Positions 47,401-61,075 of a DNA stretch of 64,000 bases are shown here, piece by piece. Within the stretch, counting starts at the first letter, position 1; the number at the start of each line of letters is the position of its first letter. The DNA is from Dioscorea cayenensis subsp. rotundata (lineage: Eukaryota > Streptophyta > Magnoliopsida > Dioscoreales > Dioscoreaceae), in contig NC_052479.1 in the NCBI RefSeq assembly GCF_009730915.1, positions 1,736,001-1,800,000 on the forward strand, read 5' to 3'. A model generated the notes under the pieces. It was not told where the DNA came from. It worked only from the letters and a program-made list of their open reading frames with translations, and made no database searches. The translations under genes were made by a program, and so were the position numbers.

Positions 47401-50400
47401 AGTATCTTGGTCCATATAAATACAAGAATTTGACGTAATTCCATAGCAGTTGTTTGCAGTAGTTTTAGCACATAAGGAAAGATTCCGACAGACAAAGCCT
47501 GCCATACGAAAAACTATGAATTCTACAATAATAATACCAAAATTAAAGGGAAAATTTTGTAGGATTTGAACTGAAATAAAGGAAAAAATGAGTTAACTAA
47601 TATCAATTGTGAGTTACCAGGTCTACAGCCCATGGCCCCATATCAAGGAACCTTCCAAGAAGAACCAGTGCTCGGAAACGATGAGATTGGCTAAGCAAAA
47701 CCTAAAAAGAATTAGGGTTTTAGCAATAAAAAATTAAAAAGCAGGAAAAGCGCTAATATAACAGAAAAGCTTTCAGAATACAAAACTAAATTTCCTTTTT
47801 CCTCACAATACAATTTATTTCTTCCACGTATAAACATCAAAAAAACAGAAGAGGCATACATAAAAGCTAGTTCTTAATCAGTTCAAAACAAGATAGAAAA
47901 CCAATTATTGATCACAAGTCTAATCAGGGACCCACAAAAACTAATAAGACAATTACTACAGAAAAAGTACAATCGAGAAATAATTTGAATGGCCAACCAT
48001 TAAAACAATAAAAGATGGCAAGGAAGTAAAATCTACGAAGTTAGAAGACATTTGGAAGCAAAATATATCCAGCTAGAATTTCAATTACTAAACGAACATG
48101 AAAAACCTTCAAAAATACTGAGACATAATACAAAAGTTGGACCTGTGAGGATAGTGAAATGAATTATGCAGCTTGTACATAATAAGCAAGTGAACTAAAT
48201 GTAGCACATCACTAAATTATTGATATAAAAGACGGTGACAAATGAACACTACACAATAGTTTCTAAAAGTGGATGATTCACGCATTGTAAATGATCCTCT
48301 ATCAAACCCTTTGCAATTTGTTCAAATCTCATCAAAATTAATTAAAATAAGCCTGCTAGGACAAGTACAAGTACAAGAAGTGTAAGTGCACGTTCGCCGC
48401 ATCCATTGTAAATGTCTTTCTCAAAAATTCCACTAAATTGATGATCTTATTTAAAAAATCAGTTTGTTGCCAATTATCTTTTCTCCAGTAAGACTGATCC
48501 ACTCATCTTTACACAGTATATTTTTGCCATTATGCCCATAGACCAACATCATATGATGCAACTGCTGCTAAATTGCCACACAATTATATACATCAAGCAT
48601 AAATGTTTTTCCACAACAGACTAAGAAGAAAATAATATCAAACAAGGTAATGAAGTTGGAAAATATCACGAATTTATGCAGACCCAAGTAAAAAAGTAAC
48701 TTTCAACTACTCTCACAGAGCATACAGAGTAAGAATAATGACCATCCATTCGGCACAAAGCCAGACAACATTGTCACTGTATCAAGCCAAGAAAATATAT
48801 ATTGAGACGAATTATATGTCTATTGAGTCAAAAGCATTACCTGAAGAACTATAGGAAGTTGCTCTGGCAGTTTCTTATGTTCAGAACCATGGTCAAGCCA
48901 CACTTCAAAGGCAGTCAATTGTTCGGTGAAAAAGGGGCTCGGCTAAATCATAAAGAAGATGTTTATGAGATTTTAATAGAATTTAGGAAGGCATCATGGC
49001 TGAATCATAAAGAAGAGGTTTATCAGATTTTCATTTTATGAAGGCGCCATCAACAGAAATATGCATAAAAAAGGCAAACAAACTGAAATTAACTCAGCGG
49101 AAAAATTTTTCATGAGAATCAATAATAATTTTCTTGAATCAGACCTGAAATTCTGCATTTGGATCCTCAATCAACTGGGGAAGCTTAGCAAGGCAAATCT
49201 CAGCCGCCATATCCCATGCATCCCTAATATGCGCACAATATAAACAACTATAAGAATCATTATCAGAAGATTGAAAAAGAAAAAAAGGGAAAAATTAGTA
49301 ACAGTCAAGATATGGGTACCACATATGATGCTGGTGAGTGGATGGTAGTAGGGGATATGAAATTGGTGAACAATTTGCAGCTCGCATGATTCTCTCAGCA
49401 AGTAAAAAATTCCGAAATAAGCTAGCAACCAGTAGATCCTGCGAAAACAACCTTTGAAAAAGGTCTGTGCAATATGAAATTTTCACATCAACTTTAGATT
49501 CATCGGACAATGTTAGAAAACATCATTACCTAAAAGTGTGAAAATCCAGTAGTAAACAACATATACCATGAGGTAAGACATTCCAAGCTATAGTATCTGT
49601 CACAGCTGTGAAAATCCAGTTCAGCTCTCCTAAAAGCGTTTTCCGATCATTTTGTCTTCCAGGAATTTTGTCTATAAGAGAGTGATCAAGGGTATCACGA
49701 AGTAATGACCGAGTGCAGAACCTGAATGGCAAAAATAAAAATGTCGTTAAACAAGAAATGTTAGCACATAGACAGTGTGCTCTTGGAAAAATTTATACCC
49801 TGACTCCAAAAAGAACACAATTTAAGTAGTTTTTCAACCATAAGGCTTAAAGAAAGATGAAAGAGATAAAAAAGATCACACCAACCATTTTAAGCCATGG
49901 AAGGACCTTTAAATGGCCTGTGGTCGCACAACATAATTCTAGTTGACAAACAGAAATCATCAGTTATTAATTTCTAAGTGAATGAACAAAGATTTTTGTC
50001 AAACAACTAAGTTGCAAACTCAAGATACAAGTAAAAAAAAGTTCTAAAGTTCCACATAAAGATCATATATACTTTGAGCAATAGACATGCAAGGAAACTC
50101 TGTAAAGCACGTTCAAAATGAGATCATTAAATTCATTTCATGAGTAGAGGTCCAGTAGCTGGTGGACATTGCAGGTAAGCATACCACACGTAAAAACAGG
50201 TGAATGTAGAGGGAATCAAAGGAAGGTCTGGCAAAGAAAAATAGTATATATGTTCAATCCAAAGAAAACATGTGCAATCTCATGTAAATTTTTACAACTG
50301 AGTTTTTGCAATTTTTGTATGTATACCATGAAAATGCAAACAGTTATCACTTCTCTGCTTCAAAGTTTTGGGCAATCAAATAATTGTGTGTTTTAAGTAC

Positions 50401-53400
50401 ATAACCTCATAGCACCATTACAGTAAGTCTCTTGTGCACCAATTGTGTTTTAGGCTTCAAGGCAAACACTTACTCGTCAAATTGCATTTAACCAAAATGC
50501 TTCCAGTGGACACTTAAACTCAACTGTTACAGTTTGCTTAATTCATCTTTGCACCAAGTATCCTTCAGGCTTCATTGTAATTAGTTTTCCCCAAATTGTA
50601 ATTACCTGAATTTGCTTTCTGACAAATACAGGAGTATTATAATATTATCCTGATGCTTAATTATTACAATCCACTCAATTCATCAGGTAAAGTTACCAAG
50701 CTTTTGCACTTCATAGAATGGTCAATAATGATCACAAGAAGATACCGAAAGAAATGATCCCAAATAATCTTTTAACCTTTTCAAGTGAATGTTTAATATG
50801 CCTTTACTAGGAACAACTAGCAGAATAAATCCATCACAAAGACCACACTATACTAATCCACTTGATCCACACCTCAAACAATGAAATTGTTACAATTACA
50901 ATCAAAAGTTTATGTTGCACTAAGTGGTACAAACAATTTGGTTGACACCAGTAGTCACCAGAAACATAAACAGTGCCAATCCAAATATGGAACTAATTTT
51001 CAGAATCCATCATTGGAAGTAAATCAAAAGCCTGGCCACTTCAAAATTGAACCCAACAGATTTATTGAGAAATGACAAAAAATTTAGAGTTCAAGTATTG
51101 TCTTGAGCATGCCAACAACAGAATCAAGCATAATAAATTAGCCCTGGCTATTTGCAAGTATTATTTAATAACATTGCAGGCTATTTAATTGCAGACAGAA
51201 CCAAAGAAATGAGTTTGCCAGCTGAAGTTGAATTTTATAAAACATTTACATGCTCCTAGGCCAACAAAAATCAAACAAGTAGTCATAAAGAAAGCCAAAA
51301 TTATTCAGGAAAATGTCAGATACAATGACGGAGTCCACAGCAAGCAGCTCATCATCTCGCTTAATATAAACCAAAATTTGAAATTTCTAACGGTCAGAGG
51401 TAAGAAATAGAGCTGCATGTTGCATGAATAATCCAGAAAAAAAATAAAATAAAATAATCATAAGACAAAACCATCGTAAAGGCCATTTTTGATTGGTGTT
51501 GTAAGACAGGATGTAAACACATCAGCAGGGAAATTCCGCACTCTGTGGCAGAGTCTCATGTGCTTCACAGGCTGCAAGCAGAATGCAGTCCTTTGATGAA
51601 GAACCAGCTGCACTAGAAGAGCCCCATTCTTGCGCTAAAAGAAATAAAGGGTGTACATACATGAATATATGAATTCTCATCAAAAGCAACAAAGAATAGA
51701 ATATGTTCCACATAGTATCCTTATGAAAAAAAATCATATAATCCAAATACATGTTAAATTGTATTGCGAACCTCTATAAAAGCACTGAGAATCATCCCAG
51801 CTGCGGAGCAGTCAAAAACATATATTGACGGTGTTTTCAGCCAAGAATCAAGGTCACTGATCGGCAAAGGAATATATTGTGTATAACTCTGCAAATGGTA
51901 GCAGGATCGACAAGTGTCAAATAACTATGCTTGATTATGATATTCAGGACAATGAACTATATCAATATCACAGAGGATTGACCTTATTAAAAACCCATAT
52001 TTCACCATTAGCAGTAGGCTTTGGTACTCCATGGCCATTGTAATGAAAAAGAACTCTTTCAGACCTAGCATATTTGCGGCAGCTATTGCAAAGTTTCTTA
52101 ACTTCTTCCACAGCTGGATCGAGTTGGACTTTGTAACGAGCCTGCCATCAAATTGACTCTTACGGTAAGAAATAAAGCACACTTATGTTGAAGTATTATG
52201 AGTTATAGCACCTTTACCCGTGGTTGCCAACGTTCGTATTGAGTGTGCAAGGCTTTTCCAATTGTCTCAAGAGCCTTTGGAGCAGCCATGGTGAAAGGAT
52301 CTGGAAACCAAATAGGTGTATGACAAGGCTAGCTATAAATTATCGATCTTCGGATTCCACAAAACATGATTTAAAATGATTAACAAGTGTATAGACAATA
52401 ATAAAAAAAAATTCAGTGACACGTAAGGATGTGCTTCTCAATTCAGAAAGTACAGTGAAAACAACTAAAAATAACCATACATCAGTTTCTTCATGATCGC
52501 AAAAGCATGAAAAAACAATGATTATCAAAAAGATAAATTTTTTTCGAGAAATTGTTGACAAGCAATCACGCAAATGAATTACAAACACAAATATGACAAT
52601 AAAATTGACATGTGTTTGTTTAACTAGTATGCAAAGAAAGAAAAAGGAGAAGAGAATTGAATAACCATAAATGTTCAATACCAACACAGTTCAGAGAGTT
52701 AGCAAGCAAATAACTGGAAAACTAGTAACAGAATTAAAAAATTTTAACATGAGTAAACAGGAATGCATGGACAATTCGCATCATAAAAAAATCATTCACT
52801 TTCCCTTGTAGCCAATAATAACAGGAAATAAGCCAACAATCTTGTAACCAATGGAAACATACAGAAAGAAGTGCACAATAGGAAACAACAAAAGATACAA
52901 CCAACCAGTTACTGAAGCTATTGTGTATTTGAGGGCATGGGGACCATAGCAAGATTATCATGTTGAACAGCAGGAGAAGAACAAAGAGGTGGTAATACAC
53001 ATGCCAACTTAAGACTAGATTTAGGCAATTGTTTGATTTGTTAACAATTTAGTATTCAATATCTGTTTAGGCTCAGCTTGCTTGTGAATCTTACTAAAAA
53101 AAAGTTAATGAGCTAAACATGATTAGAACGGGACAAATAAGTAATTGTAACTTCTGATAACATCAAAATTTCAAACATTCCTGAAGAAACATTAATTAAA
53201 GAACAAAGGATGAAGAATTACAAGATTTAGCTTTGGTTAAACGCCTACAACAGTGCATTTATAATTACAAGAAAATCGATTCAATAACACACTGAAAGGC
53301 AAACAGCACTTTCACAAACAAATAACTTGCAATATCATCCATAACTGTTATATGTCAAGTTCTAGCACATCTAAAATAAAGCAATAATCAAAATAACAAA

Positions 53401-56400
53401 TTTTTCGTTGGTATCAAATAAGTCTTAGCATAAAAACAGTAGCAAAAAGCTTACCAATATAAAAGGTACACCAATTAAAAACAATCAGAAAGATAAAAAG
53501 GTTAGCACAGCCCACTTTACCTATCCAGCACTCCATTCTTGCACAAGGTGAAATTTTTATTACATCTGGCGGATCAACACCAATATTTAAACACAATACA
53601 AGTGCCACACGGCCAGTCTTCATCTGCGTTAAAGAATCTATAATCAACTTTCTTAGAACACAAATGGCAAATGCAAATTTTAGAGAGAGCAGGATGAATT
53701 TCAGTTTTCACTTGACTACAAAGAAAAATAAAAACACCAAAGCGAGGGAAATATATAGACAAGACATTAAAAAAATTATGTTAAAAGAACGATGGCTGGC
53801 AATTAACAGAAAAAATAAGTAAACTGTTGGATATCTCAACCACTGATTTTTAGCAAGTGCCTAAACTATTTCAGCAACAAATTAATGGCTGACTAATAGT
53901 CATGTCTTCTATAAATGTTTATGTTTAATATTTGAAAGTTCTCTTAAGGAGTGTTTCTAAGAGGCAAAAGCACACACCCTCAAAAAGTTCAAAAATGACT
54001 ATGGACCATGGTTAAGACATAATGAAGCCTAATACCAACAAAAAGTCACTCTTTTAGTTTCGCCACACTAATAAACAAAGTTCATCAAATCCTCCTATTC
54101 AACTCCTTCTCCACCCTGCGTGAATGAATTATTTTTTTCTATATTGCCAGTACTAAATCCATCCATCTCTGTGAATGTAAATGCATAATGTAGATCAGAG
54201 CATTTTTATAAACATTCCTTCATTGGTTTTTCACTTTACAACCTTTTACTTATTGTTTAATAGATTTTTATCATAGTAGCAACCAAATAAGAACATTCAG
54301 GTGAGTTAGATGTGTACTTGATGCGGTGAACAAAGTTTACAGAACATAACTTTGCACGGTCAACGTTATTAGTGAATTTCCATTCTTCAGTCATTTAGTT
54401 TAAAAATGTAAAAAAATAATTTTTCTAATAAGTTGATAATTTATTGGGAATAGCACATATTATAAGGAGCATGACCCAAAAACAATAATCCTATGGCTAA
54501 TATAATTGTGCTTTCAATCCAAAAAATGTAACGTAAAAATCTGTAAAAACATTACTGATAAAAATAAATAAATAAAATAACTATTATAAGAACCATAACA
54601 TTCCTGATCCAACTCACAAATGAAACTATATTCCCCCTTATTAACCACAGTTAATGCAGGCTGCTTTGTATTGAACAGAAATCAGAATTAGTGCAATAGA
54701 ATGTTGTATACATAATATTAAAGTCTCAAAAACTATATGAATAGACATACAATTAGAGGATATCAAACAAAATATGAATTATGGAAAGAAAGCTTTTTAG
54801 TTGAAACTGGTTACATGCACTTCATGGTAGGATCAGTAAAAGAATAGGAACTTCTTTTATTAGTATGCATTATAATAAAAAAGGAGCTGTTTCAAGCAAT
54901 ATCTCACATGCAACAATGGGCATCAACCCACTCTCAAGCTCATATCTTACAAATACCATCAATTATCATTTCATCTCCCCTACTCTAACATAAAGATATC
55001 TGCTCACCCCACTCCCTTACTCTAACCAGAAGATCATCCCCCTCTACCTTTGTTTTCTGCTCCAACATTTTAACAAAATTACTAAGCAAAGTAGAGTGTC
55101 TACTTTACACTGGAAACCACATACTCTTCTTGCAAATCACCACCTGAACCTACAGCACTCGACAGTCCATGCCTCAAATAATATAACAGAATATGAGATT
55201 TTCATGACAGTAACAACCAGTTACTAAGTTTCAATTAGCTTTACGTAAAATCATCAAGAGTGTGAAGAACCTAGATTGTAGAAGGTAAAAAACAAGATGT
55301 AGAAGATTGAAAAAAAATCGGATGAAAGGAAGAAGGTCATGACTATTTCATTTTAAAACCTTTCCCTACACATGCAGAAGGTGTCACAAAAGACATAAAA
55401 AGAACATATTCGGCCCATCACCTCTATGCAAACCAATCCTATTAATTGTCGAAATACACAAAATATACCTTTCTACCATGTTTTAATTTTTGCATTAACT
55501 TCACCGATGGAACCAGTGGAGGCTAGATAATATTTAGAGGTTGATAAAACACATTTACTGGTAATGATATCGAGAAAAATGTCTTGAGATAATTATTATA
55601 TTTGCATTACTACCAGCATGACAATCTTGATCACCTCAATCAAGAAAGAAACTTTTTAGTGCACAGAATCAATCAAGAGGTCACAGAAAACTTCTCATAT
55701 AGAAACTTACTTTAAAAAGGCTTCAGAACATGATTCACATTCTTGAAGTTTGATATTTCATGTTTTTAAAACAGAAAATACTTGCAAAAGAGTGACTTCC
55801 TATAAACAGTTGGTAAACAGCCTTCCTTAAAAGTCAAGCAGGGCCATATATGAAACAATGAGCTACATTTCTGCATTATTCTAACAAAAATTCAGAGATC
55901 AAGTTTATCAAGAAATAAACTAACCAATTACCAATCAAGATTGATGGACCTTTTTAACATAGTTACAGCATTCTTTGGTGGAACAGCAAGTCTCAAATGT
56001 TTCTCTAACAGATGCAAAAAGGATGCATAATATGGTTTCACGAGATACAGAAAAAAATAAAAATTAAAAACAAATTAAACACCAATTTCTAGCTCTAGAT
56101 TCTTCTTCCCACTAATTTGAACATGCCTTAGTAATTAAAAAGCTCGAACACAAGTCATCAATTATTCAAGCAAGCCAACCATCAAAGACAACAAAAAACA
56201 CAAAATTAGCAATAAATAAACAAACAACAAATATCAAAGAAGGGTAACATCTTACCCGATCCTTGGGTCGCCACTTAGACACCAACCCACTCTCGATGGG
56301 CCCCAAGGGCACACAGTCCTCAAATCCCTCATGCCTAAAAGTCACAGAACACCACCGTCTGCGGCAAATAAGCCATGCTCGTCGTCGCAGCCTCCACAGG

Positions 56401-56566
56401 ATTAACCCCGGTGACAACCCCAGCCTCCTGTTCCCTTCTCTGCACCGCCGCAGAACCAACATCCCCAGAATGCTCCCTCCCCTGAGAACTCATCCAAATG
56501 GTTCGAAACCGACGGCGAAGAAGACTGCGAGAACCGCGACGCCATCAAATCCCCCAATGCCATCAT
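39730..56566 (-). CDS. RAPTOR: RAPTOR (regulatory-associated protein of TOR), 23 exons, with local frame breaks
   Basis: RAPTOR is the TORC1 scaffold that presents substrates such as S6K to the TOR kinase. Minus-strand exons: 56256-56566, 53521-53623, 52218-52300, 51983-52141, 51772-51888, 51472-51634, 49567-49721, 49320-49464, 49145-49223, 48841-48942, 47618-47701, 47388-47498, 46745-47098, 46459-46645, 45061-45674, 44536-44865, 44301-44424, 43322-43446, 43061-43207, 42859-42960, 41374-41459, 41215-41290, 39730-40068. The order follows plant RAPTOR from [15 protein letters not shown] to [12 protein letters not shown]. Eighteen exons are clean. Exons 1, 6, 15, 16 and 19 hold about 12 apparent frame breaks, mostly one-base changes in homopolymers (for example CCCC near 56480, AAAA 56337-56340, GGG 51528-51530, TTTTT 51486-51490). 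Introns and the remaining exons look normal, so sequence error is favoured over a true pseudogene. Two adjacent ATGs (56566, 56563) could start it; the second gives the usual MALGDL. Confidence 0.9.
46459..49721 (-). other. RAPTOR: RAPTOR HEAT-repeat region, exons 7-14
   Basis: These exons read without a frame break: [20 protein letters not shown] (exon 7), [20 protein letters not shown] (exon 8), [19 protein letters not shown] (exon 10), [20 protein letters not shown] (exon 11), [18 protein letters not shown] (exon 12), [20 protein letters not shown] with [16 protein letters not shown] (exon 13), and [16 protein letters not shown] (exon 14). Alpha-helical HEAT repeats in RAPTOR contact the TOR kinase. 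The clean reading here is the control against which the breaks in exons 1, 6, 15, 16 and 19 stand out. Confidence 0.88.
49722..51471 (-). other. RAPTOR intron 6 (1.75 kb)
   Basis: This lies between exons 6 and 7 and has no recognisable coding sequence or transposon. Short open frames near 50169, 50881 and 51228 have no family resemblance. Confidence 0.7.
51472..56256 (-). other. RAPTOR: RAPTOR N-terminal conserved (RNC) domain, exons 1-6
   Basis: These exons encode the caspase-like RNC domain: MAYLPQTVV and [16 protein letters not shown] in exon 1, [20 protein letters not shown] in exon 2, [18 protein letters not shown] in exon 3, [20 protein letters not shown] in exon 4, and YVFDCSAAG in exon 5. 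The NGHG and DCSAA motifs are at the places of the caspase His and Cys in the known fold similarity; no protease activity is established for RAPTOR. Exon 6 ([20 protein letters not shown]) carries four suspected indels in 163 bases, the densest cluster in the gene. Confidence 0.85.
53624..56255 (-). other. RAPTOR intron 1 (2.6 kb)
   Basis: This long first intron follows the RNC start, with donor GTAAGA and acceptor TTAACGCAG. It is AT-rich and I see no nested gene in it. Long first introns in plant housekeeping genes often boost expression, but nothing specific is shown here. Confidence 0.7.
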
Positions 56567-56632
56567 CTAACTCACACACAGTCAATCCTTCACCCCTGCC
56601 CCAGCCTCGCCTCTGCCGCCATTAAAACCCCG

Positions 56633-56812
56633 AAACCCTAACCCTAAAAAATGGAATCCTTCTCTCGATTTCAGCAAGAAAAGACACCGCTAATCAACGA
56701 AACCACTTGCCCAGCGGCGCAGGGAGATCCGGAGTGACGCCGAGAGGGAATCCAGCTCCGAGGGCGGCGCCGGAACTCTATAGAAACCCTAACGAAACCC
56801 TAGCTAGGGTTT
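56633..56812 (-). promoter_or_regulatory. RAPTOR 5' leader/promoter with telo-boxes and an 18-bp palindrome
   Basis: AAACCCTAACCCTAAA at 56633-56648 and GAAACCCTAACG at 56782-56793 are telo-box motifs. AAACCCTAGCTAGGGTTT at 56795-56812 is a perfect 18-bp palindrome of two telo-boxes back to back. Telo-boxes are frequent in promoters of translation- and TOR-linked plant genes and can recruit telomere-repeat-binding proteins. The region is GC-rich compared with its surroundings. Confidence 0.6.
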
Positions 56813-56879
56813 GGTGAGCCCGTGGAGGCGGAGGGAAAAAGGCGGAAGCCAGCGAAAGGGGCGGGCGCATATGGAAAAA

Positions 56880-59800
56880 TAAATAAATATTATTAAAAAA
56901 TAACTTTTTTTTTCATTTTACCCCTTGAGTTTTTTCTTTTTTTATTTTAACCCTCATTATTTTTCATATTTGATTTTTAGAAGTTTCCTTTCTTATCGGG
57001 TCGGATTCTAAATTTCGAATCCTTAGCTAGAGTTCCAGGATCCGACCCGCTTCTCGAAGAATTTAAGCCGTCTGATTGAAAGTATGAGTGCCTCGGGATC
57101 AACTCCAAATCACGGTGTGATGTTTTTCCTTTCACTTTAATATATTCTTAAATTAAAATTTTTGTTTTATATTTTGAATTTTAAGTATTAAGTTTATTGT
57201 GTATGTATAAAATGTTAGCAATTTCACTTATATTTATTTCTGTAAATATTGTATTTTTATTTTTACACCCCAAAATTTACCAACTTAAGACAATTAAAAA
57301 TATATTTTTGATCTTATATAATATCTTAATTATAAAAAATATTAAATATTTTATGTTATCAGTGACCTTTTTGTATATGAAGTCAAATACTTTAAAAAAA
57401 TCAGCATATATCAAAATTTTAATTACTTTATTTCATAATTGAAATTCAAAATTATTCTTAAAAAATATTTTTATGGTGAAATTATATTTCAATCCCTGAG
57501 CTATATATGTATTTTTTTTTCAAACGTGATTCTTTTAAATCGTTTATTTAAAAAAAGTTATAAAAAACAATCTTTAAAGTATAGAAAACGACAATATAAA
57601 ATTATGAACAAAAATGAATTCTTTTATTTGTTTTAAAAAAAAAAAAATATGATCACCGTGCATGTTTATTATTTATAAGAATCAAACAATGAAATTTAAT
57701 TTGATTTAAAAAAAAAACAGGTACTACACAAACAAAAACACTCATGTTAAGCATGGTTTTATTTTTTGGGGGATACGAATATTATATATGTATAAAGACA
57801 CAAACATGAAATGTTAAAAAGCATACTATGTGATTGATGATTATTCATATTTATAAGGGTGTAAGTGCAAAAAATAAAATATAAAAAAATAATAAAAAGA
57901 AGTTTTTTTACGTTGCGGCCAGCTAAGTGGGCAGCTTGTGGCCAATAGGAAATGAGGGGGAAGTAAGAAGCCAGCTTATAATGAGAAAAAATGGGCCCTT
58001 GTTTAAAAGCAGTGTCCCTCCTTTTGTCTTGAGTCCTTTTTAAAAACTACTACAAACTTCACAAAATCATACATGTTTATATTTTAAATTTTTTTATTTT
58101 TTTACATATATATATATACATATACATATACATAAGTGTAAAGTATCGTGTTTTGCTAATCGTGTAAAATTTTTGTTATTTGTATATGTATGACTCATCA
58201 GTTTAATATTATTTACCATTGTTTTAATGCAGGCGAGAGAATGACAGTATTATGTTGATATCTAATGATAATGACGCGTATTAGAAAAGTCTATTTATAA
58301 AATATTTAAAAAATATGTATATGCGAGTTTGACATAATCAAAATCTGATTTGAATTTAATTGGTTTAAGTTTTTTTAATCCGCACGAGAGAGGCATCATT
58401 TTTTTTATAATTTTTGTACAAAAATCTATAATGAGGTTTCTTATTTTAATGTCATTCATTGTTTTTAATGCGAAGCTTTGCCATTTGATTTTTCTTTCAT
58501 TTATTCATTTCATTGAGGAAAAGCACATCAGCATGTTTCACACAAGAATAAAAAAATAGAGGAAGAAACCAAAACACACAAAGAAAAATTATTAAACAAT
58601 AATAATAATATATAATAATATAATACCAAATATATATGCATATATTATAACCACGCACTCACGTCAACCTCATGCTTTTTATGTACTTGAAAAACTCTTC
58701 CACAAACATAAGATTTATTTCATATCAATAGATTTAATACAATTCTAAAACATAATGCTTATTAATAATATTATTATTAAATATATAAACTCATAACATA
58801 TTTATTTAAAATTAAAAGACAATAGCATTGATAGTATATTAAAAACACATAAGATCATAAAAAAAAAAATATGTATAAGATCATTCGACTTGAAAAAGTT
58901 TTGTGATAAATAACGTAAAAGTGATGAAGTCTCATGAAATTAAAGATGCCTCATATACTATAAATAAAAATAAAAATTCTAATATATATTATATGTAATA
59001 AAACCAAATGTATTGTCCACATGGTGATTGGTGACAAAAATTATACATTTTTTTTATTGTTTACCACTAATAATTTCATATATTTGATTGGTAGATAACT
59101 TTTTAAAGGAAATTTGAGCCATAATGGCTTGTTTTGCATTCCCATTTTTATTTCCATCAATTCCCAAAAAAAAAATAAATAAATAAATTGATGATGACTA
59201 TGATGATGAATCCTATACATAACAAATAACAATAAAAGTTATATATATTTTTAAGTTGTAAAATAGGTTAATCATATTAATAACACATAGAACTTATGAG
59301 TTAACACTAGTCATTTGACTTTCACTCTATATGAATTGGGATTTAAACTAGTATACTTAATAAAAAAACACAAGCATCCTATATCGATATTAATATACTA
59401 CAAAAAGTCATCGAAAACTAAATCAAATATTTATCAAGAGCAAATAAACAAATAACCTTTGATTTTTCACATATTATTAATTGTAAAAAATTTAAAAATA
59501 TTCATCCTCTCTGTTGTTTTTTTACACTTGATAATGACATATAAATACATTCCGAAGGTTGATAAAAACTTGTCTTATATAACACAAATTAATAAATTAT
59601 TATTAAACAAATTCAAATCACTTTCTTGAGAACATGATAAATCTAAACACTCTTCTTAGCTTTAAATTAGTGGCTAAATATAAATTAATTATGCATGCGA
59701 TGTGTGTGCTTTTGTGGATAAGGTGCATTGATGAACTAGCAAAACCAAATCATAGAAGTGGTTGTTTTATGGACAATAAAAATCAAATGTGGTGGCTAGT

Positions 59801-60587
59801 GGATTCCTTCTCACCCACCAATATTATCACGCATTGAGGGAAAACAATGTGAAAAGAATTATATATATAATTCATTAATTAATTAGTAATAAATAAGCAT
59901 ATCTCTCAGTTGACTCAAAAATATTTAGTATGGAAAGATTTCATTTATTTCTATTACTTATTTTATAAGTGTTTTATAATTTATCATCATTCTATTTTAT
60001 AAAAGTTCTATTCTCCCCTAGATTTTTGTTGCAATCATTCATTTATCTATTTTGATATTTAAAACAGATATACATTGTTTTGAAAAGCATATTTTCTTTT
60101 TATTTTTCTTGAATCATAAAAAAATTTTGTTAATATTTTTTTATTTCTAGTTATTACGGGGCGTTCCGTGGGAATATCAATTGCAAATATTAAGATTATT
60201 TTTAAATTATTTTTATTTAATTTAAATTAGATATTATTTTGTAATTGTAACGCTACCATAGAGAATAAATGTGAGAAAGAGAAAGGGATTTATATTTCGT
60301 GTGTTTATATATAAGAGAACAACTTGGATGCTTTACCAAGAAAGCTATATATGTGATCTAAATATAGATATATCAATGCTTAACATACAGTAGAAATGAT
60401 TAACCATCCGACGCATTTAAATATGCAAACCTCTGCTGATGATAGCTTAACTGTAGAGTTATTCCAGATATCACAAAAATCTACAAAACACCCTAAAAAT
60501 CATCCCACTAACCATAATTTTTATAATATTTAACACTTTAATTGTTTTTTTAAAACTAATAATTAATAAACATCTATTAATAGTTTT
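56880..60587. other. AT-rich intergenic region upstream of RAPTOR
   Basis: No gene is supported over 3.7 kb. A short mirrored pair, GGGTCGGAT / ATCCGACCC, brackets 56998-57049. Apparent open frames near 57197, 57439 and 58350 are AT-rich and have no family resemblance. Confidence 0.6.
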
Positions 60588-60651
60588 AAAAATAGAAGTT
60601 TAATTTAAAAACATTTACTTTTAGTTAACATTAATTAAAAATAAATTTTCT

Positions 60652-60682
<31 letters not shown>

Positions 60683-60906
60683 TCCGTAAAAATAATTGCA
60701 AACACATGCCAGGAAAGTTTCAAAGATGAGTCAAAAAAATTAGAACCTAGAATAGACCAACTTCACAACCAAACTCAGTGTGCTTCTTTTTGACTGTGTT
60801 TTTCAAAAATAGAAGTTTAGTTTGAAATATTTACTTTAGTTAACATTAATTAAAAATAAATTTACAACAATATACATATATGTATAAATTATATATATAT
60901 ATTTAA

Positions 60907-60942
<36 letters not shown>

Positions 60943-61075
60943 CGTAAAACAATTTCAAACACATCCTAGGAATGTTTGAAAAGACAAGTTAAAGTTAAAA
61001 GTTAAAACTAAGAATGGACCAACTTTACAACCAAGCTCAGTGTGTGTTCCTTTTTGATTGTTGTGAGACATGAAG
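60588..61075. repeat. Two-copy tandem duplication, unit about 230-260 bp
   Basis: Copy 1 (about 60588-60803) and copy 2 (about 60806-61070) share AAATAGAAGTTTA, TTAACATTAATTAAAAATAA, a (TA)n tract, ATTCCGTAAAA, CAAACACATCC/GCC, GACCAACTT and CTCAGTGTG. They have diverged by substitutions and different TA lengths. No coding role is seen. Confidence 0.75.

Noticed and set aside
56633..56648. Interstitial telomere
   Set aside because: Only two repeat units are present in a promoter; telo-box is the simpler reading.
56998..57049. GGGTCGGAT...ATCCGACCC as a terminator or MITE
   Set aside because: The arms are only about nine bases, with no other supporting signal.
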